NCBI RefSeq assembly: GCF_012910705.2
Contig: NZ_WTVG02000039.1
Span: 62,001 to 126,000 of the forward strand
Length of the DNA: 64,000 nucleotides
Direction: 5' to 3'
Source: Aromatoleum anaerobium
Lineage (GTDB): Bacteria; Pseudomonadota; Gammaproteobacteria; Burkholderiales; Rhodocyclaceae
The translations under genes were made by a program, and so were the position numbers. Each line of letters starts with the position of its first letter. Position 1 is the first letter of the stretch. The notes beneath the pieces are model-generated. The model made no database searches. It worked only from the letters and a program-made list of their open reading frames with translations, and was not told where the DNA came from. Positions 50,656 through 59,817 of the stretch are shown one piece after another.

Positions 50656-51797
50656 GGGCGTATCCGGGTATCTGAATAGCGGGTCGGCTGGAGAATGCGA
50701 TCGGCGACGTCCGACCAGCTCGGGTGCGCGCGGCTCGGTCCGCGCGGGGCCGCGAGAGCGGCCTTGATCGCTGCGAAGATCGACTCCCCGTCACCGGGCC
50801 GGTAGCCGAAGCGGCTGCGATAGTCGCCGACGACCTCGCGCGGGCACACCGCGGGCACGCCGAGAAAGTCGTACTGGATCAACTTCATCGACGTGTCGGC
50901 GAGATAGTCGGGCAGCTGCGTCGTGCGGTAGGCCGCGATGCCGAAGTGCGCATGCTTGATGAAGCGCACGGTGTCGGCGTGCGGCATCTCGTCATGGACG
51001 GTGACGTTGCCGCCGTAGTCGGCGCACCGCGGCCGGCCCGAGCCGATGACATGGAAACTGATGTGCGGAAAGCGGCGCGAAGCGCAGGCGAAGAACTCCG
51101 CGTCGAACAGCATCGAGCCCACCGACACCGCGTGAATGCCCGGGCCGTACGGGGAGGGATCGCCCTGTGAAGCGAGCCCGGGGTCGATGCCGTGCGGGAT
51201 GAAATAAAGGTTGCCGCTGCTCGGGATCGTCCGTGTGAGCGCACGGGAAGGCAGGCGGATGATGTCGATCGACGGCGCGATGCGGCGGAAGGTGCGCTTG
51301 ACGTAGTCGGCCGAGTTGATCGTGTCGAGGTCGTCGGAGGCGACATAAACCGTCTTTGCCATGGGATTCATCCGCCTCGCGAGTTCGAAGAACACCGGTG
51401 CGGTGCCGCTCTCGAAGAGGATCACATTCGCCTCGGCGATCCAGCGCAACAGCACCGGGCTGGCTGTCCGTACATACCAGCCAAACATCAGCGACTCGAC
51501 CGGCCGAAGCAGCGCGTGACGTGTGTTGAACGGATGAAGCGGCGTTTTCCACAGGAAACACTCGACACCCTGGTGCTGCTCGATCCGGTTCGCGCAGGTA
51601 TCGATCGGCAGCCGCGGATCGGCGGTGTAGCGCGACAGATGGCTGTAGCGCAGCGAGAAAAAGCGCGTCGTTCCGCGGCGTGCGAGTTCGCCGGCGATGA
51701 AGTGGATATTGGCCTTGCGCGGCGAACGATAGTCGTGCGCGGAGAGGACGAGGAAGCTTTCGGTGCCGTGCGTTATGCCCTGCATGTCTCGATTCAT
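50652..51797 (-). CDS. gumK: glucuronosyltransferase GumK-like (GT70)
   Basis: A 381-residue membrane-associated enzyme. It is strikingly like Xanthomonas GumK: FLVLSAHDYRSPRKANIHFI, TTRFFSLRYSHLSRY, HPFNTRHALLRPVESLMFGW, YGPGIHAVSVGSMLFDAEFF, FHVIGSGRP, HIKHA-type FIKHAHFGIAAYRT and LADTSMKLIQYDFLGVPAVC. GumK adds glucuronic acid to the alpha-mannose of the lipid-linked trisaccharide. GGAG precedes the ATG at 51797. This implies an acidic side chain of GlcA on mannose. Confidence 0.88.
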   Translation of the reverse strand: MNRDMQGITHGTESFLVLSAHDYRSPRKANIHFIAGELARRGTTRFFSLRYSHLSRYTADPRLPIDTCANRIEQHQGVECFLWKTPLHPFNTRHALLRPVESLMFGWYVRTASPVLLRWIAEANVILFESGTAPVFFELARRMNPMAKTVYVASDDLDTINSADYVKRTFRRIAPSIDIIRLPSRALTRTIPSSGNLYFIPHGIDPGLASQGDPSPYGPGIHAVSVGSMLFDAEFFACASRRFPHISFHVIGSGRPRCADYGGNVTVHDEMPHADTVRFIKHAHFGIAAYRTTQLPDYLADTSMKLIQYDFLGVPAVCPREVVGDYRSRFGYRPGDGESIFAAIKAALAAPRGPSRAHPSWSDVADRILQPTRYSDTRIRP

Positions 51798-53068
51798 GTC
51801 GGGCTCCTCGATACCTTGGCCCCCATGCATTGCTCATCATGCTTGGGGGATGCGCAGCCGAGTTCGGCACAATGTCGCGCGAGCTCCGTATCGAGCAGGG
51901 CATTATTGAATTCGCGCTCGATCTTGTCCCGCGCCGCGGTGCGGATCGCCACGACATCGACGGCTCCTGTAGCGATGCGTTCGAGCCAAGTGCTGATCGC
52001 CCCGGCGTCGCGCTCGTCGATGAGGAGACCGGAAACGCCATGTTCGACAAGCTCGGGGATGGCGCTGTGTCGCGTCGTCAACACAAGGATTCCGCTCGCC
52101 ATCGCTTCCATCAGCGCGACCGGAATGCCCTCCATATCCCCGTCAGCAGCGGTCACCGACGGCAGCAGAAAGACGTCGGCACGTGCGAGCGCGGCGAACA
52201 CCGCCTGCTGCGGCTGCTCACCGAGAAAACTTACGCGCTCGCCGGCCGGCGCGGCGAGGGCGTGCAGTTCAGCTGCCAGCGGGCCGCCGCCGATGATCTC
52301 GAGGCGAACATCAGCCCGGGCGCCGATGACCCCGCGAATGGCGTAGTCGAGCCCCTTCTTTTCGGTGAAGCGTGCGACGCTGAGCACGCGCAGCGGGCGT
52401 CCGAGCGGGCGCTCGGGCGGCAGCGCGGGCAGTGCATCGACATCGACGCCCATGCGCAGCACCTCGATGCGGGACGGCGGGCAGCCCCACTTCTGCAGTT
52501 GGTGTCCCCACAGGGCGCTGATCGGCAACATACGTTCGGTGTCGGCGAACAGCCGACGGTAATTGCCGAGGTGGCGCGCGACCGTGTTCCGGTCGCTCAT
52601 GTCGTGGCCGTGGAAGATCGTTGCGATCGGCCCTTCGACGAGCCCGGCCTCGCGCAAATACATCGCGCGCACGCCCATTGGTCCGAAGTGCGCAACGATG
52701 GCGTCGAAACGGCCGATCGAACCGTGCGGGGCCTGGGCGGCGATATCCAGCAGGGCCGCGGAGCTGCCAGTCAGCGCGGCGCGCAGAGCGACGCCGAGCC
52801 GGTGCAGCCCCGCCGTGGTGACAAGGCTCCCGACGAGAAAGCGGGCAAGCGTCAGCATCCGCCAGCGCGCCCCGTGGACCATTCGAAGCGCGCGCACATG
52901 CTTGCCCAACTGGTTATCGCAATAGACCGCATGCGCGAGCCCCGGGTCGCCCCACTCGGCGGTGATCACGCTGACGTCGTGCCCGAGTCGCTTCAGCCCC
53001 GCGACCTGACGAATCACGAAGGTCTCCGACAGAACCGGAAAGCGGGCGGTGAAGAAGGCAATTTTCAC
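51794..53068 (-). CDS. family 4 glycosyltransferase (WcaL-like)
   Basis: A 424-residue GT-B enzyme. Start GTG (53068) with KIAFFTARFPVLSETFVIRQ, the N-terminus of colanic-acid WcaL/AmsK-type transferases. The C-terminal donor domain has VARFTEKKGLDYAIRGV, EIIGGGPLAAEL and the EX7E region DMEGIPVALMEAMASGILVL. It could add the outer mannose in place of GumI, but the sugar is unknown. The GTG overlaps the stop of a small upstream ORF (GTGA), and its own stop overlaps the GumK ATG. Confidence 0.8.
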   Translation of the reverse strand: MKIAFFTARFPVLSETFVIRQVAGLKRLGHDVSVITAEWGDPGLAHAVYCDNQLGKHVRALRMVHGARWRMLTLARFLVGSLVTTAGLHRLGVALRAALTGSSAALLDIAAQAPHGSIGRFDAIVAHFGPMGVRAMYLREAGLVEGPIATIFHGHDMSDRNTVARHLGNYRRLFADTERMLPISALWGHQLQKWGCPPSRIEVLRMGVDVDALPALPPERPLGRPLRVLSVARFTEKKGLDYAIRGVIGARADVRLEIIGGGPLAAELHALAAPAGERVSFLGEQPQQAVFAALARADVFLLPSVTAADGDMEGIPVALMEAMASGILVLTTRHSAIPELVEHGVSGLLIDERDAGAISTWLERIATGAVDVVAIRTAARDKIEREFNNALLDTELARHCAELGCASPKHDEQCMGAKVSRSPT

Positions 53069-53199
53069 GGCGATACCGGCCTCCCCAGTTCCGCGCCGGT
53101 GCTCTCGATATGGGGTCCGGCGGAGGCCAGGCCGTGGCGTGGCAGGTGGACCACCACGGCGATGGCGGCGGTAACGCCGACGGTCATGGCGAGCATCAT
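53065..53199 (-). CDS. small one-helix membrane peptide, unknown
   Basis: A 44-residue ORF not matching any family I know: MMLAMTVGVTAAIAVVVHLP then RHGLASAGPHIESTGAELG and RPVSP. One hydrophobic segment (residues 2-18) followed by a hydrophilic tail. It begins 10 bases after the GH5 stop and its stop overlaps the GTG of the next transferase (GTGA), so it fills a gap in a tightly packed operon. This layout, more than its sequence, argues that it is translated. Confidence 0.45.
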   Translation of the reverse strand: MMLAMTVGVTAAIAVVVHLPRHGLASAGPHIESTGAELGRPVSP

Positions 53200-53208
53200 C
53201 TCGGCTGC

Positions 53209-54225
53209 TCATTTTCCGAGGTATGGCGACACGACGCTCATCTGCGGCGCGTCGGCGCCATCCTTCGGATGGATGCTCAAGGGATAGCCGCCCCACCAGC
53301 GCCCGGCCGCCCACACCGCCCAGCCGCGCCAGACTTCGCGGTTGCTCGTCAGCGCCAGCAGGTGGTCGAGGGTCGCGAGGCACTCGGGGGTGCCGGGCGT
53401 TCCGAATTCGCCGAGGAAGAGTTTGTGTCCGTTCGCGCGCGCCCAGTCGGAAATCGACGCGAACATGCGGTCGAAATGCGACGGTGCCAAACAGTCGGTC
53501 GTCGTGCCGGAATAGCCGGGATTGGCGTACTGGTGGACTTCGATGAGCGTGCGGCCGAGCGGGTCCGACAAGTCGGCGAACGCCTGCGCATTCGATATCC
53601 CGGAAAACTCCTTGAACCACTCGTGGACGCCGCTCCACCGCCCGCCCCCGACCAGGAGCAGGTTGTCCGCACCGGCCTCGCGCAGCGCCGCGACGGTTCC
53701 TCGCGCGACCTCCGCCCACTGCGGGATCGGCAATGCTTTCGGCTCGTTCATCAGGCCGAAGGCGACCTGCGAGGCATCCGGAAAGCGCTGGGCCATCCTG
53801 GTCCAGAAATCGAAGAACGCCGCCGTGGGCACTTCCGCGGAGCCGATCGCCTTGCCGTGATAGGTGCCGTAATTATGCGCATCGAGAATCACGCACAGGC
53901 CGAGCGGGGCCGCAGCGGCGACGACTTTCGCGATCGCGTTCATCTGCGCCGCGTCGAGTGCTCCCATGAGGTTGAGCTGCGCCCGTTCCCAGCGAAACGG
54001 CAGCCGGATCACGGTCGCGCCTTTCGATGCGAAATAACCCAGATCCTGCGCCGTGGGATAGACGTAGTCCTTGTACATCGTGCCGGGAAGGCGTTTCGAG
54101 TTGAATTCCGCGCCGGCCATATTGACGCCGGTCAGGGGGCTGTCATCCACGCACCCCGCCCACGAGGTGGACGCCGCAAGAAAACTCCCTGCGATTGCCA
54201 GCCTTCGCAGCCACCGTATGCTCAT
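53209..54225 (-). CDS. exported glycoside hydrolase family 5 (endoglucanase-like)
   Basis: A 338-residue periplasmic enzyme. Signal peptide cleaves near STSWAG (residue 24). GH5 landmarks: TVIRLPFRWE, VILDAHNYGTY, acid/base E161 in FGLMNEPK, and nucleophile E273 in LFLGEFGTPGTP. Family members cleave beta-1,4-glucans. Within a gum-like cluster it could trim or clear polymer with a cellulose-type backbone in the periplasm. It overlaps the GumH-like gene by four bases. Confidence 0.85.
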   Translation of the reverse strand: MSIRWLRRLAIAGSFLAASTSWAGCVDDSPLTGVNMAGAEFNSKRLPGTMYKDYVYPTAQDLGYFASKGATVIRLPFRWERAQLNLMGALDAAQMNAIAKVVAAAAPLGLCVILDAHNYGTYHGKAIGSAEVPTAAFFDFWTRMAQRFPDASQVAFGLMNEPKALPIPQWAEVARGTVAALREAGADNLLLVGGGRWSGVHEWFKEFSGISNAQAFADLSDPLGRTLIEVHQYANPGYSGTTTDCLAPSHFDRMFASISDWARANGHKLFLGEFGTPGTPECLATLDHLLALTSNREVWRGWAVWAAGRWWGGYPLSIHPKDGADAPQMSVVSPYLGK

Positions 54226-55346
54226 GTCGCTCTCTCCACTTCGCGATAGACGCGCAGGTAGCAGCCCGCGACGTGCTGCCAGTCGTACGGCTCGGCGAAC
54301 GCGATCGCCCGCTCGCGCCGTCTGCGCTGGCGCTCGCGGGGCAAGTGGTGTTCCCGGTTCAGCGACGCGACAGCCTCGTCCTCCCGGCCGCTTTCGACGA
54401 CCACGCCGATCTGCGAGCGCTCGACGAGCGAGCGGAACGGCGGAATGTCGCTCAGAACCGGCACCAAGCCGGCACTCATCGCCTCGATCGCGGCCAGCCC
54501 GAAGCCTTCGTGGCGCGACAGGCAGATGAAGTAGCTCGCGCGTCCGATCAGCGCCGCCAACTCGGTGTCGCCCGGATTCGGCACGACCTCGACCGCCGCC
54601 GCGAGATTGCGCGCGGCAATCAGCGCATGCAGCGCGGCGACGGAGTAGTCGTACTCGCGCCCCGCCACGATCAGCCGCCAGGTGGGGTCGGTGCGGCGCA
54701 GTCGCGCGAGCAGATCAAGCGCCGCCGGGAGGCCCTTGTTTTCCGACCAGCGGCCAAAGTAGATCAACGTGGGCACCGGGTCCGATGCACTGCAAGCGCG
54801 GAACTTGCCGACGTTGACGCCGTTTTCGATGACCTGCAGCCGGCCGTTGCCGACGATCGGCGCGAAAATCCGCCCATCGCTGTCGCTCGTCGCGATGATG
54901 CGGTCGTAGCCTCGCACGCTGCCCCGCGTCACGGTGTGGAAAAAGACTTTCTTCAGCGACGCGGCGAAGCGCGTATGGAAGAAGCCGCCATGAGTCGAGG
55001 CGACCAGCGGACGATGATGCAGCCAGCGCGTCGCTGCAAGGTAGTCGAAGAAGAAGTCCACGCCATGCACATGGACCACATCGGCATCGCCGAGCAGCCG
55101 CAGCACCTGCGGACACAGCGGATACCGGGACGATCCGGCGTAGGACAGGCGCCGCACCGGCACCCGATCCACTTCGTCCTGTGCCGGCAGCGGCTGTTCC
55201 CGGTCGCGGAACAACCGGTCGAGCGTGACGATGACCGGCCGGAACCCCGACGCGAGCTGGTGCCGGGCGATATTGCGCACGACGTCCTCCATGCCGCCGA
55301 CGGACGGGTGGTACTGGCGGACGACGTGCGCGATGCGCATGTTCAT
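54222..55346 (-). CDS. gumH: alpha-mannosyltransferase GumH-like (GT4)
   Basis: A 374-residue GT-B enzyme closely resembling Xanthomonas GumH: IAHVVRQYHPSVGGMEDVVR, VVHVHGVDFFFDYLA, VASTHGGFFHTRFA, LQVIENGVNVGKF, LIYFGRWSENKGL, RLIVAGREYD and the EX7E motif CLSRHEGFGLAAIEAMSAGL. GumH puts alpha-1,3-mannose on the cellobiose lipid. It overlaps both neighbours (ATGA with GH5 and with the polymerase). Confidence 0.88.
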   Translation of the reverse strand: MNMRIAHVVRQYHPSVGGMEDVVRNIARHQLASGFRPVIVTLDRLFRDREQPLPAQDEVDRVPVRRLSYAGSSRYPLCPQVLRLLGDADVVHVHGVDFFFDYLAATRWLHHRPLVASTHGGFFHTRFAASLKKVFFHTVTRGSVRGYDRIIATSDSDGRIFAPIVGNGRLQVIENGVNVGKFRACSASDPVPTLIYFGRWSENKGLPAALDLLARLRRTDPTWRLIVAGREYDYSVAALHALIAARNLAAAVEVVPNPGDTELAALIGRASYFICLSRHEGFGLAAIEAMSAGLVPVLSDIPPFRSLVERSQIGVVVESGREDEAVASLNREHHLPRERQRRRRERAIAFAEPYDWQHVAGCYLRVYREVERAT

Positions 55347-56647
55347 CCTCCGCCGGGCCGATCGATCCCGCGTCGCTCGACGGACGCGACCGCCCCCGCG
55401 GATTCGCGGAGCGCAGTTTCACTACTGACGATGAGGCTGCCGAGCAGGTACCACAGCACGGCGGAGGTCTTGAACGCGAACGCCGAACTGCCGCTGACGC
55501 ACAGGATCAGCACCAGATATACGGCGACACACGCATGGAAGCGGCGTGTGGTGGGAGTGCCTTGCGCCGGCAGCAACCAGAAGGCGGCCCATAACCACAG
55601 ACACGCGAACAGGCCGAAATTGGCCAGCACGTAGGGGTATCCCATGTCGAAATAGCGGCGTGCCGGCTGATCGAACCCGAACAGCTCGCCGCCGCCCATC
55701 GTCATCAACGTCCTGCCCGTCAGCGCGAGGCGCCCGACAACGGAGTCGGAATACTCGCCGCCAGTCGCGAAAGCGATGAGCGCCAGCGCGCCGACGCACA
55801 GGAACGGGAGCGGCATCAGGAGCGTTTCGGCGCCGCGCAGCGGCACCAGCCGCAGCAGGAGCAGCACGCCAATCGACAGCGTGGCGAAACGCGAGTCGCT
55901 CAGCACCGTCATCACGGCCGCGGCGGTGACGAAGAAGGCCGCCTCCCGCCACTGTTCGCGTGCTTTCGCCAGGCCCCAGGCTGCGCAGATCACGGCGAAA
56001 TTGCCGAGCGACACCGGCTCGATGAAGATCGATGAGACGCGGTGCGGGCCGAGGAATGCAGCCAGCGTGCGCCCGATCGCGTCCGGACGCATGCCGCTCG
56101 CAACGAGCTTGTCCGGCCGGTAGAGGCCCATCTCGGGGTCGCCGACGCCGCGCGCGAGGTAGTACGACTGGATGTCGAAGAAGCGCGTGAACACGCCGAG
56201 CGCCATGAATTCGAACATCGCAAAGGCGAGGACCAGCCACACGACGCGCTTGAGCAGGCGGTCGGCGTTGCCTTCGCCGCCCACGTTCATGCCGACGCCG
56301 AGAAAGACCAGCGGAACGAGAAGATCGCGCAGCGGCTTCGGGTCGAGCGAGTCGCGCAGCAGCGCGAGCGTGACCGCGTTGGCAACGAGCAGCGCTGCGG
56401 CCAGGTAGAACCCCAGCGGCAGGCGCTTCAACAGCAGCGGCAGGGCGGCCGCGAGCATGACGATCTCGGCGATCATCACGGTGCTCTTCCCGCCGATGCC
56501 GAACTGCGTGTACAGCAGGCACAGCCATAACTGGTGGCTGACGGCAAGCAGCACCAGCGCATTCACGTAGCCAAGCGTGAGCTCGCCGGAGCGGGCTTGT
56601 GACACTGCTGCGGACGGCAGCTTTCCGGGATAGAGCGCAGTCAGCAT
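55343..56647 (-). CDS. exopolysaccharide polymerase (GumE-like membrane protein)
   Basis: A 434-residue integral membrane protein with about 11-12 hydrophobic helices. The periplasmic loop HRVSSIFIEPVSLGNFAVIC and the C-terminal segment FDMGYPYVLANFGLFACLWL resemble GumE-type polymerases. It would join repeat units in the periplasm (Wzy role). Identification rests on topology, a short motif and its position between GumH-like and EpsG genes. Confidence 0.7.
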   Translation of the reverse strand: MLTALYPGKLPSAAVSQARSGELTLGYVNALVLLAVSHQLWLCLLYTQFGIGGKSTVMIAEIVMLAAALPLLLKRLPLGFYLAAALLVANAVTLALLRDSLDPKPLRDLLVPLVFLGVGMNVGGEGNADRLLKRVVWLVLAFAMFEFMALGVFTRFFDIQSYYLARGVGDPEMGLYRPDKLVASGMRPDAIGRTLAAFLGPHRVSSIFIEPVSLGNFAVICAAWGLAKAREQWREAAFFVTAAAVMTVLSDSRFATLSIGVLLLLRLVPLRGAETLLMPLPFLCVGALALIAFATGGEYSDSVVGRLALTGRTLMTMGGGELFGFDQPARRYFDMGYPYVLANFGLFACLWLWAAFWLLPAQGTPTTRRFHACVAVYLVLILCVSGSSAFAFKTSAVLWYLLGSLIVSSETALRESAGAVASVERRGIDRPGGG

Positions 56648-56690
56648 CGCACGCCGTTCCGCCTGCGACGGGAAATGTGCCGGTGCAACG

Positions 56691-57563
56691 TCATTCGTTC
56701 ACCACGGCGCCGAGTATCCGGCTGCCGCTCGCTTCGAGCGACACCTGGAGTTCCCGCAGCTCCTTCATCGGCGTCATGTTCTTGCGCACCACCAGCATCG
56801 TGTTGCCGCTTGCGGCGGCGACGACCTGCGCGTCGGCGCCGACGCGGGCTGCCGACGTGTCCTGTATGACGACGTCGAACAGGTCCTCCAGCGCCCGCAG
56901 GCGCTTGGCGAGCAGCGGCCGCGCGAGCAGCTCCTGCGGGTTCGGCGGCGTCGGGCCGGCCGGCAGCACGAACAGGTTGCGCAGCGCACCGATCCGCACG
57001 ATCGCTTCGCTGCCGACGCGCCCCGCGAGCATGTTCGACAGCCCGAAGCGGTTGTCGAGGTGGAACAGCGTGTGCTGTGACGGATGCCTCAAGTCGGCGT
57101 CGATCAGGAGCGTGCGCAGGCCCATCTGCGCGAACACCACCGCAAGATTCGCGGCGACGAAGCTGCGCCCTTCGCCGCGATTGACGCCGGTGAGCGCCAG
57201 CGCCCGCGCGCCGTAGCGGCTGTTCGCCCAGCGCAGCGACACCTGGCTGCGCAACTGGCGCAGGCTCTCGGCGACCGGCCCGAACGGGGCATACGCGGCG
57301 ACAACCTCGCGCGCGACGATGCCGCTGCGCGCCGGCAGGTACGGATAGTCGAACTGCCGCGCGAGCGCGAAATCGACGTCCGCCTGGCTGATCAGCCCGA
57401 GCTCGATCGCCGCCACGCCGAACGGAACGCCTTTTGCCTTCTGCTCGCGCAGCACGACCTGGGTGTCCTCGGCCGTGAGGCGGCCGGTTTCGACGAGAAT
57501 CGCACCGATCGACTGCTCTTCGGCGGCGGGCCTCATGTCCATGATGTTCGGTGTCGCGTCCAT
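56691..57563 (-). CDS. epsG: EPS tyrosine kinase-type ATPase EpsG
   Basis: A 290-residue BY-kinase-like protein. Residues about 18-75 form an MshEN/GSPII_E N-type domain (GAILVETGRLTAEDTQVVLR). The P-loop is ALTGVNRGEGRSFVAANLAV, where Arg stands in place of the usual Walker A Lys (GEGRS for GxGKS/T). Walker A' is TLLIDADLRHP and Walker B is VVIQDTSA. No Tyr cluster is present at the C-terminus. It would work with the chain-length protein EpsF next door. Confidence 0.85.
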   Translation of the reverse strand: MDATPNIMDMRPAAEEQSIGAILVETGRLTAEDTQVVLREQKAKGVPFGVAAIELGLISQADVDFALARQFDYPYLPARSGIVAREVVAAYAPFGPVAESLRQLRSQVSLRWANSRYGARALALTGVNRGEGRSFVAANLAVVFAQMGLRTLLIDADLRHPSQHTLFHLDNRFGLSNMLAGRVGSEAIVRIGALRNLFVLPAGPTPPNPQELLARPLLAKRLRALEDLFDVVIQDTSAARVGADAQVVAAASGNTMLVVRKNMTPMKELRELQVSLEASGSRILGAVVNE

Positions 57564-57606
57564 TGCAGCTCCCGGTTCAGGTCGGAGACAGTGCGCACTC
57601 AACGGG

Positions 57607-58968
57607 CTAGCGCAGCAGCAGGGTGTTTCCGGCGCGCGGCAACGCGCCCAGCACCGGAATTCCGAGCACATCGACGACGTCCGCCTCGGAGCGCACGCGG
57701 CGCCGGATCATCTCGAGGCCGAGGGCAAGGCTCACGCCGAGCAGCACGCCGAGCACGGAGGCCAAAACGACGATCAGGGCCCGCCGCGGCGACGAGGGGA
57801 GGCGCGGCGGTGTCGCGGACGCGAGCACGAAGACGTTGGTCTGCTGTGCCTGGCTTTCCAGGTTCGTTTCGGCGAGGCGCCCATTGACGACGTCGTAGGC
57901 CTGCTGCGCGCTGTCGAGATCCTTCTGCAGCACCGCGATCTGGTCGCGCTGCGCCTTGAGCTTGAGCACCTTCGCTTTCTGTTCGTCCACCGCCTGGCGC
58001 ATTTCGGCGACGCGGTCCGCATTCACCCGGTCGGTCGTGTCGATCGATCCGACGATGCGGCTCGTCTCGAGCGCGATGCGCCGCTGCAGCGAGGCGATCT
58101 CGCGATCGGCCCGCACGATCTCGGGGTGCCGGGGCCCCAACCGTGCGGTGGCCTGGTCACGCTGCGCTTCGAGCCGCGCCAGTTCGCCTTTCAGGCTGGC
58201 GAGCAGCGAGCTCTGCACGACCTCGGGAAGCATCTCGCCGCTACCGGACTGATTGCGCCGCGAACGGCTGTCGCTGCGGTCCGACTGCGCCGCGACGAGC
58301 TGGCGGGAAAGCTCGTCGAGGCGTGCGGTCTCGACATCGAGCCGCTCGTCGGTCGTGACGATGCCGTGTTCGCGCTGATAGTCCGACAGCCTGCGGCGCG
58401 CCGCTTCGACGGTCTCGCGCAGGCTGGAATTGCGCGATTCGAACCACTGCGCGTATTGCCGCGCCGGCTGAACCTTCATTTCGAGATTGGTGGCGATGTA
58501 TGCGTTCGCCACCGCGTTGGCGACGTTTGCGCATTGCTCGGCGACCGCGCACGTATAGGCGATCTGCACGACGTTGCTGTCGCGCGAAGGCTGGACGTCG
58601 AGATTGCTCTCGATTTCGTCGGCGAGCCACAGCGGGAAGGCGACTTCCTCCCCCGTTTCCGTCCGCCAGGCCGCGCGCAATGCCTCGTCGTCGGCCACTT
58701 CCGGCGCCGCCGCGGCACGCTCGACGACCCGCCGGCTGCCGATGATATCGACCTGCGTGGCCATGTAACCACCCAGCATCTGCGACGACAGCATCTGCCC
58801 GAGCAGCGCATTGGCGGATTTGGCGTCGATGACGAGCGCCACGTTCGCCGTGTAGTTGCGTGGCAGGATCACCGCGACGACGGCACCGAGCGCAGCTACG
58901 GCGATGAACACCGCGAGGATCAGCCGGCTGCGCGCCCGCAGGATCACGAAAATCTGGCGGATCGTCAT
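57607..58968 (-). CDS. epsF: chain length determinant protein EpsF
   Basis: A 453-residue Wzc-type polysaccharide copolymerase without the kinase domain. Two membrane helices (SRLILAVFIAVAALGAVVAV near residue 15-35 and ALIVVLASVLGVLLGVSLAL near 405-425) bracket a periplasmic Wzz domain with long coiled coils (residues about 175-370). It ends EADVVDVLGIPVLGALPRAG. The kinase is supplied in trans by EpsG. Confidence 0.88.
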   Translation of the reverse strand: MTIRQIFVILRARSRLILAVFIAVAALGAVVAVILPRNYTANVALVIDAKSANALLGQMLSSQMLGGYMATQVDIIGSRRVVERAAAAPEVADDEALRAAWRTETGEEVAFPLWLADEIESNLDVQPSRDSNVVQIAYTCAVAEQCANVANAVANAYIATNLEMKVQPARQYAQWFESRNSSLRETVEAARRRLSDYQREHGIVTTDERLDVETARLDELSRQLVAAQSDRSDSRSRRNQSGSGEMLPEVVQSSLLASLKGELARLEAQRDQATARLGPRHPEIVRADREIASLQRRIALETSRIVGSIDTTDRVNADRVAEMRQAVDEQKAKVLKLKAQRDQIAVLQKDLDSAQQAYDVVNGRLAETNLESQAQQTNVFVLASATPPRLPSSPRRALIVVLASVLGVLLGVSLALGLEMIRRRVRSEADVVDVLGIPVLGALPRAGNTLLLR

Positions 58969-58979
58969 GGCCGGGTCCC

Positions 58980-59771
58980 TCAGAAGAGGCTCTGCTTCAC
59001 GTAGATCACGTCGTCGGCCCGGAGCGGAGCGTTGCGGTCGATCGACAGCACGTCGACCTTGCCGGACGCGTCGCGGCGATGGACCTGCATGCCGCGTTCC
59101 GTGCCGCGGTTCGTCAGGCCGCCGCCGGTCGCGAGCGCCTGGATCAGCGTCATGCCGGGCTCGATGCGATAGGCGCCGGGTTTCTGGACTTCGCCATAGA
59201 CATAGAAAATCGGCGCCCGGTCGACGAACAGGATGTCTCCGCCGGCCAGTTCGACATTGGCGGCCGGATCGCGCGAGAAAAGCTGCGCCAGCGGAATCTC
59301 CTGGCGCATCGGCTGCCCGTCGCGCATTCCCGTCAGGACCACGACGTCGGCGCCGTCGGGGGCGACTCCGCCCGCGAGCGCGAGCAGGTCGGCGACGCGC
59401 ATGTTCGATGTCTCCAGCGGGAAGCGGCCGGCGCGATTGACACGGCCCAGCACCGACACCTGGTTGCCGCGGATCTCGAGCGGAAAAATGATTACCTGGG
59501 GTTCCAGCACGTAACCGCCTTTCTTCAGCCCGCCCGCGATCCGTTTCTCCGCCGCGGCGACACTCATGCCGCCGACCTGTGTCGCGCCCACCAGTGGAAA
59601 CGACACCTGGCCGGATTCGGAGACGCGCGCCTCCGTCGTCAGATCGGGATTCTCGAAGACGGTGATACGGATCACGTCCCCGGGGGAAAGCAGGTATTCG
59701 CCCCCCGCCGACGCACAGACCGCCCATCCCGTCACGACGCAGATTGCCGCTGTTTTCGCCAGCCCTCGCAT
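58980..59771 (-). CDS. epsE: polysaccharide export outer membrane protein EpsE (Wza/GumB family)
   Basis: A 263-residue exported protein. Signal peptide to about residue 22 (AAICVVTGWAVCASAGGEYL). Poly_export domain: YLLSPGDVIRITVFENPDLT, ARVSESGQVSFPLVG; then two SLBB domains (VSVLGRVNRAGRFPLETSNM, FYVYGEVQKPGAYRIEPGMT). It would form the outer-membrane channel. It lies 11 bases upstream of epsF. Confidence 0.92.
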   Translation of the reverse strand: MRGLAKTAAICVVTGWAVCASAGGEYLLSPGDVIRITVFENPDLTTEARVSESGQVSFPLVGATQVGGMSVAAAEKRIAGGLKKGGYVLEPQVIIFPLEIRGNQVSVLGRVNRAGRFPLETSNMRVADLLALAGGVAPDGADVVVLTGMRDGQPMRQEIPLAQLFSRDPAANVELAGGDILFVDRAPIFYVYGEVQKPGAYRIEPGMTLIQALATGGGLTNRGTERGMQVHRRDASGKVDVLSIDRNAPLRADDVIYVKQSLF

Positions 59772-59817
59772 TGCTCTGTCTCCTTCGCCTGTTGTCGAAC
59801 CTTCGCTGCGCCGGCGC

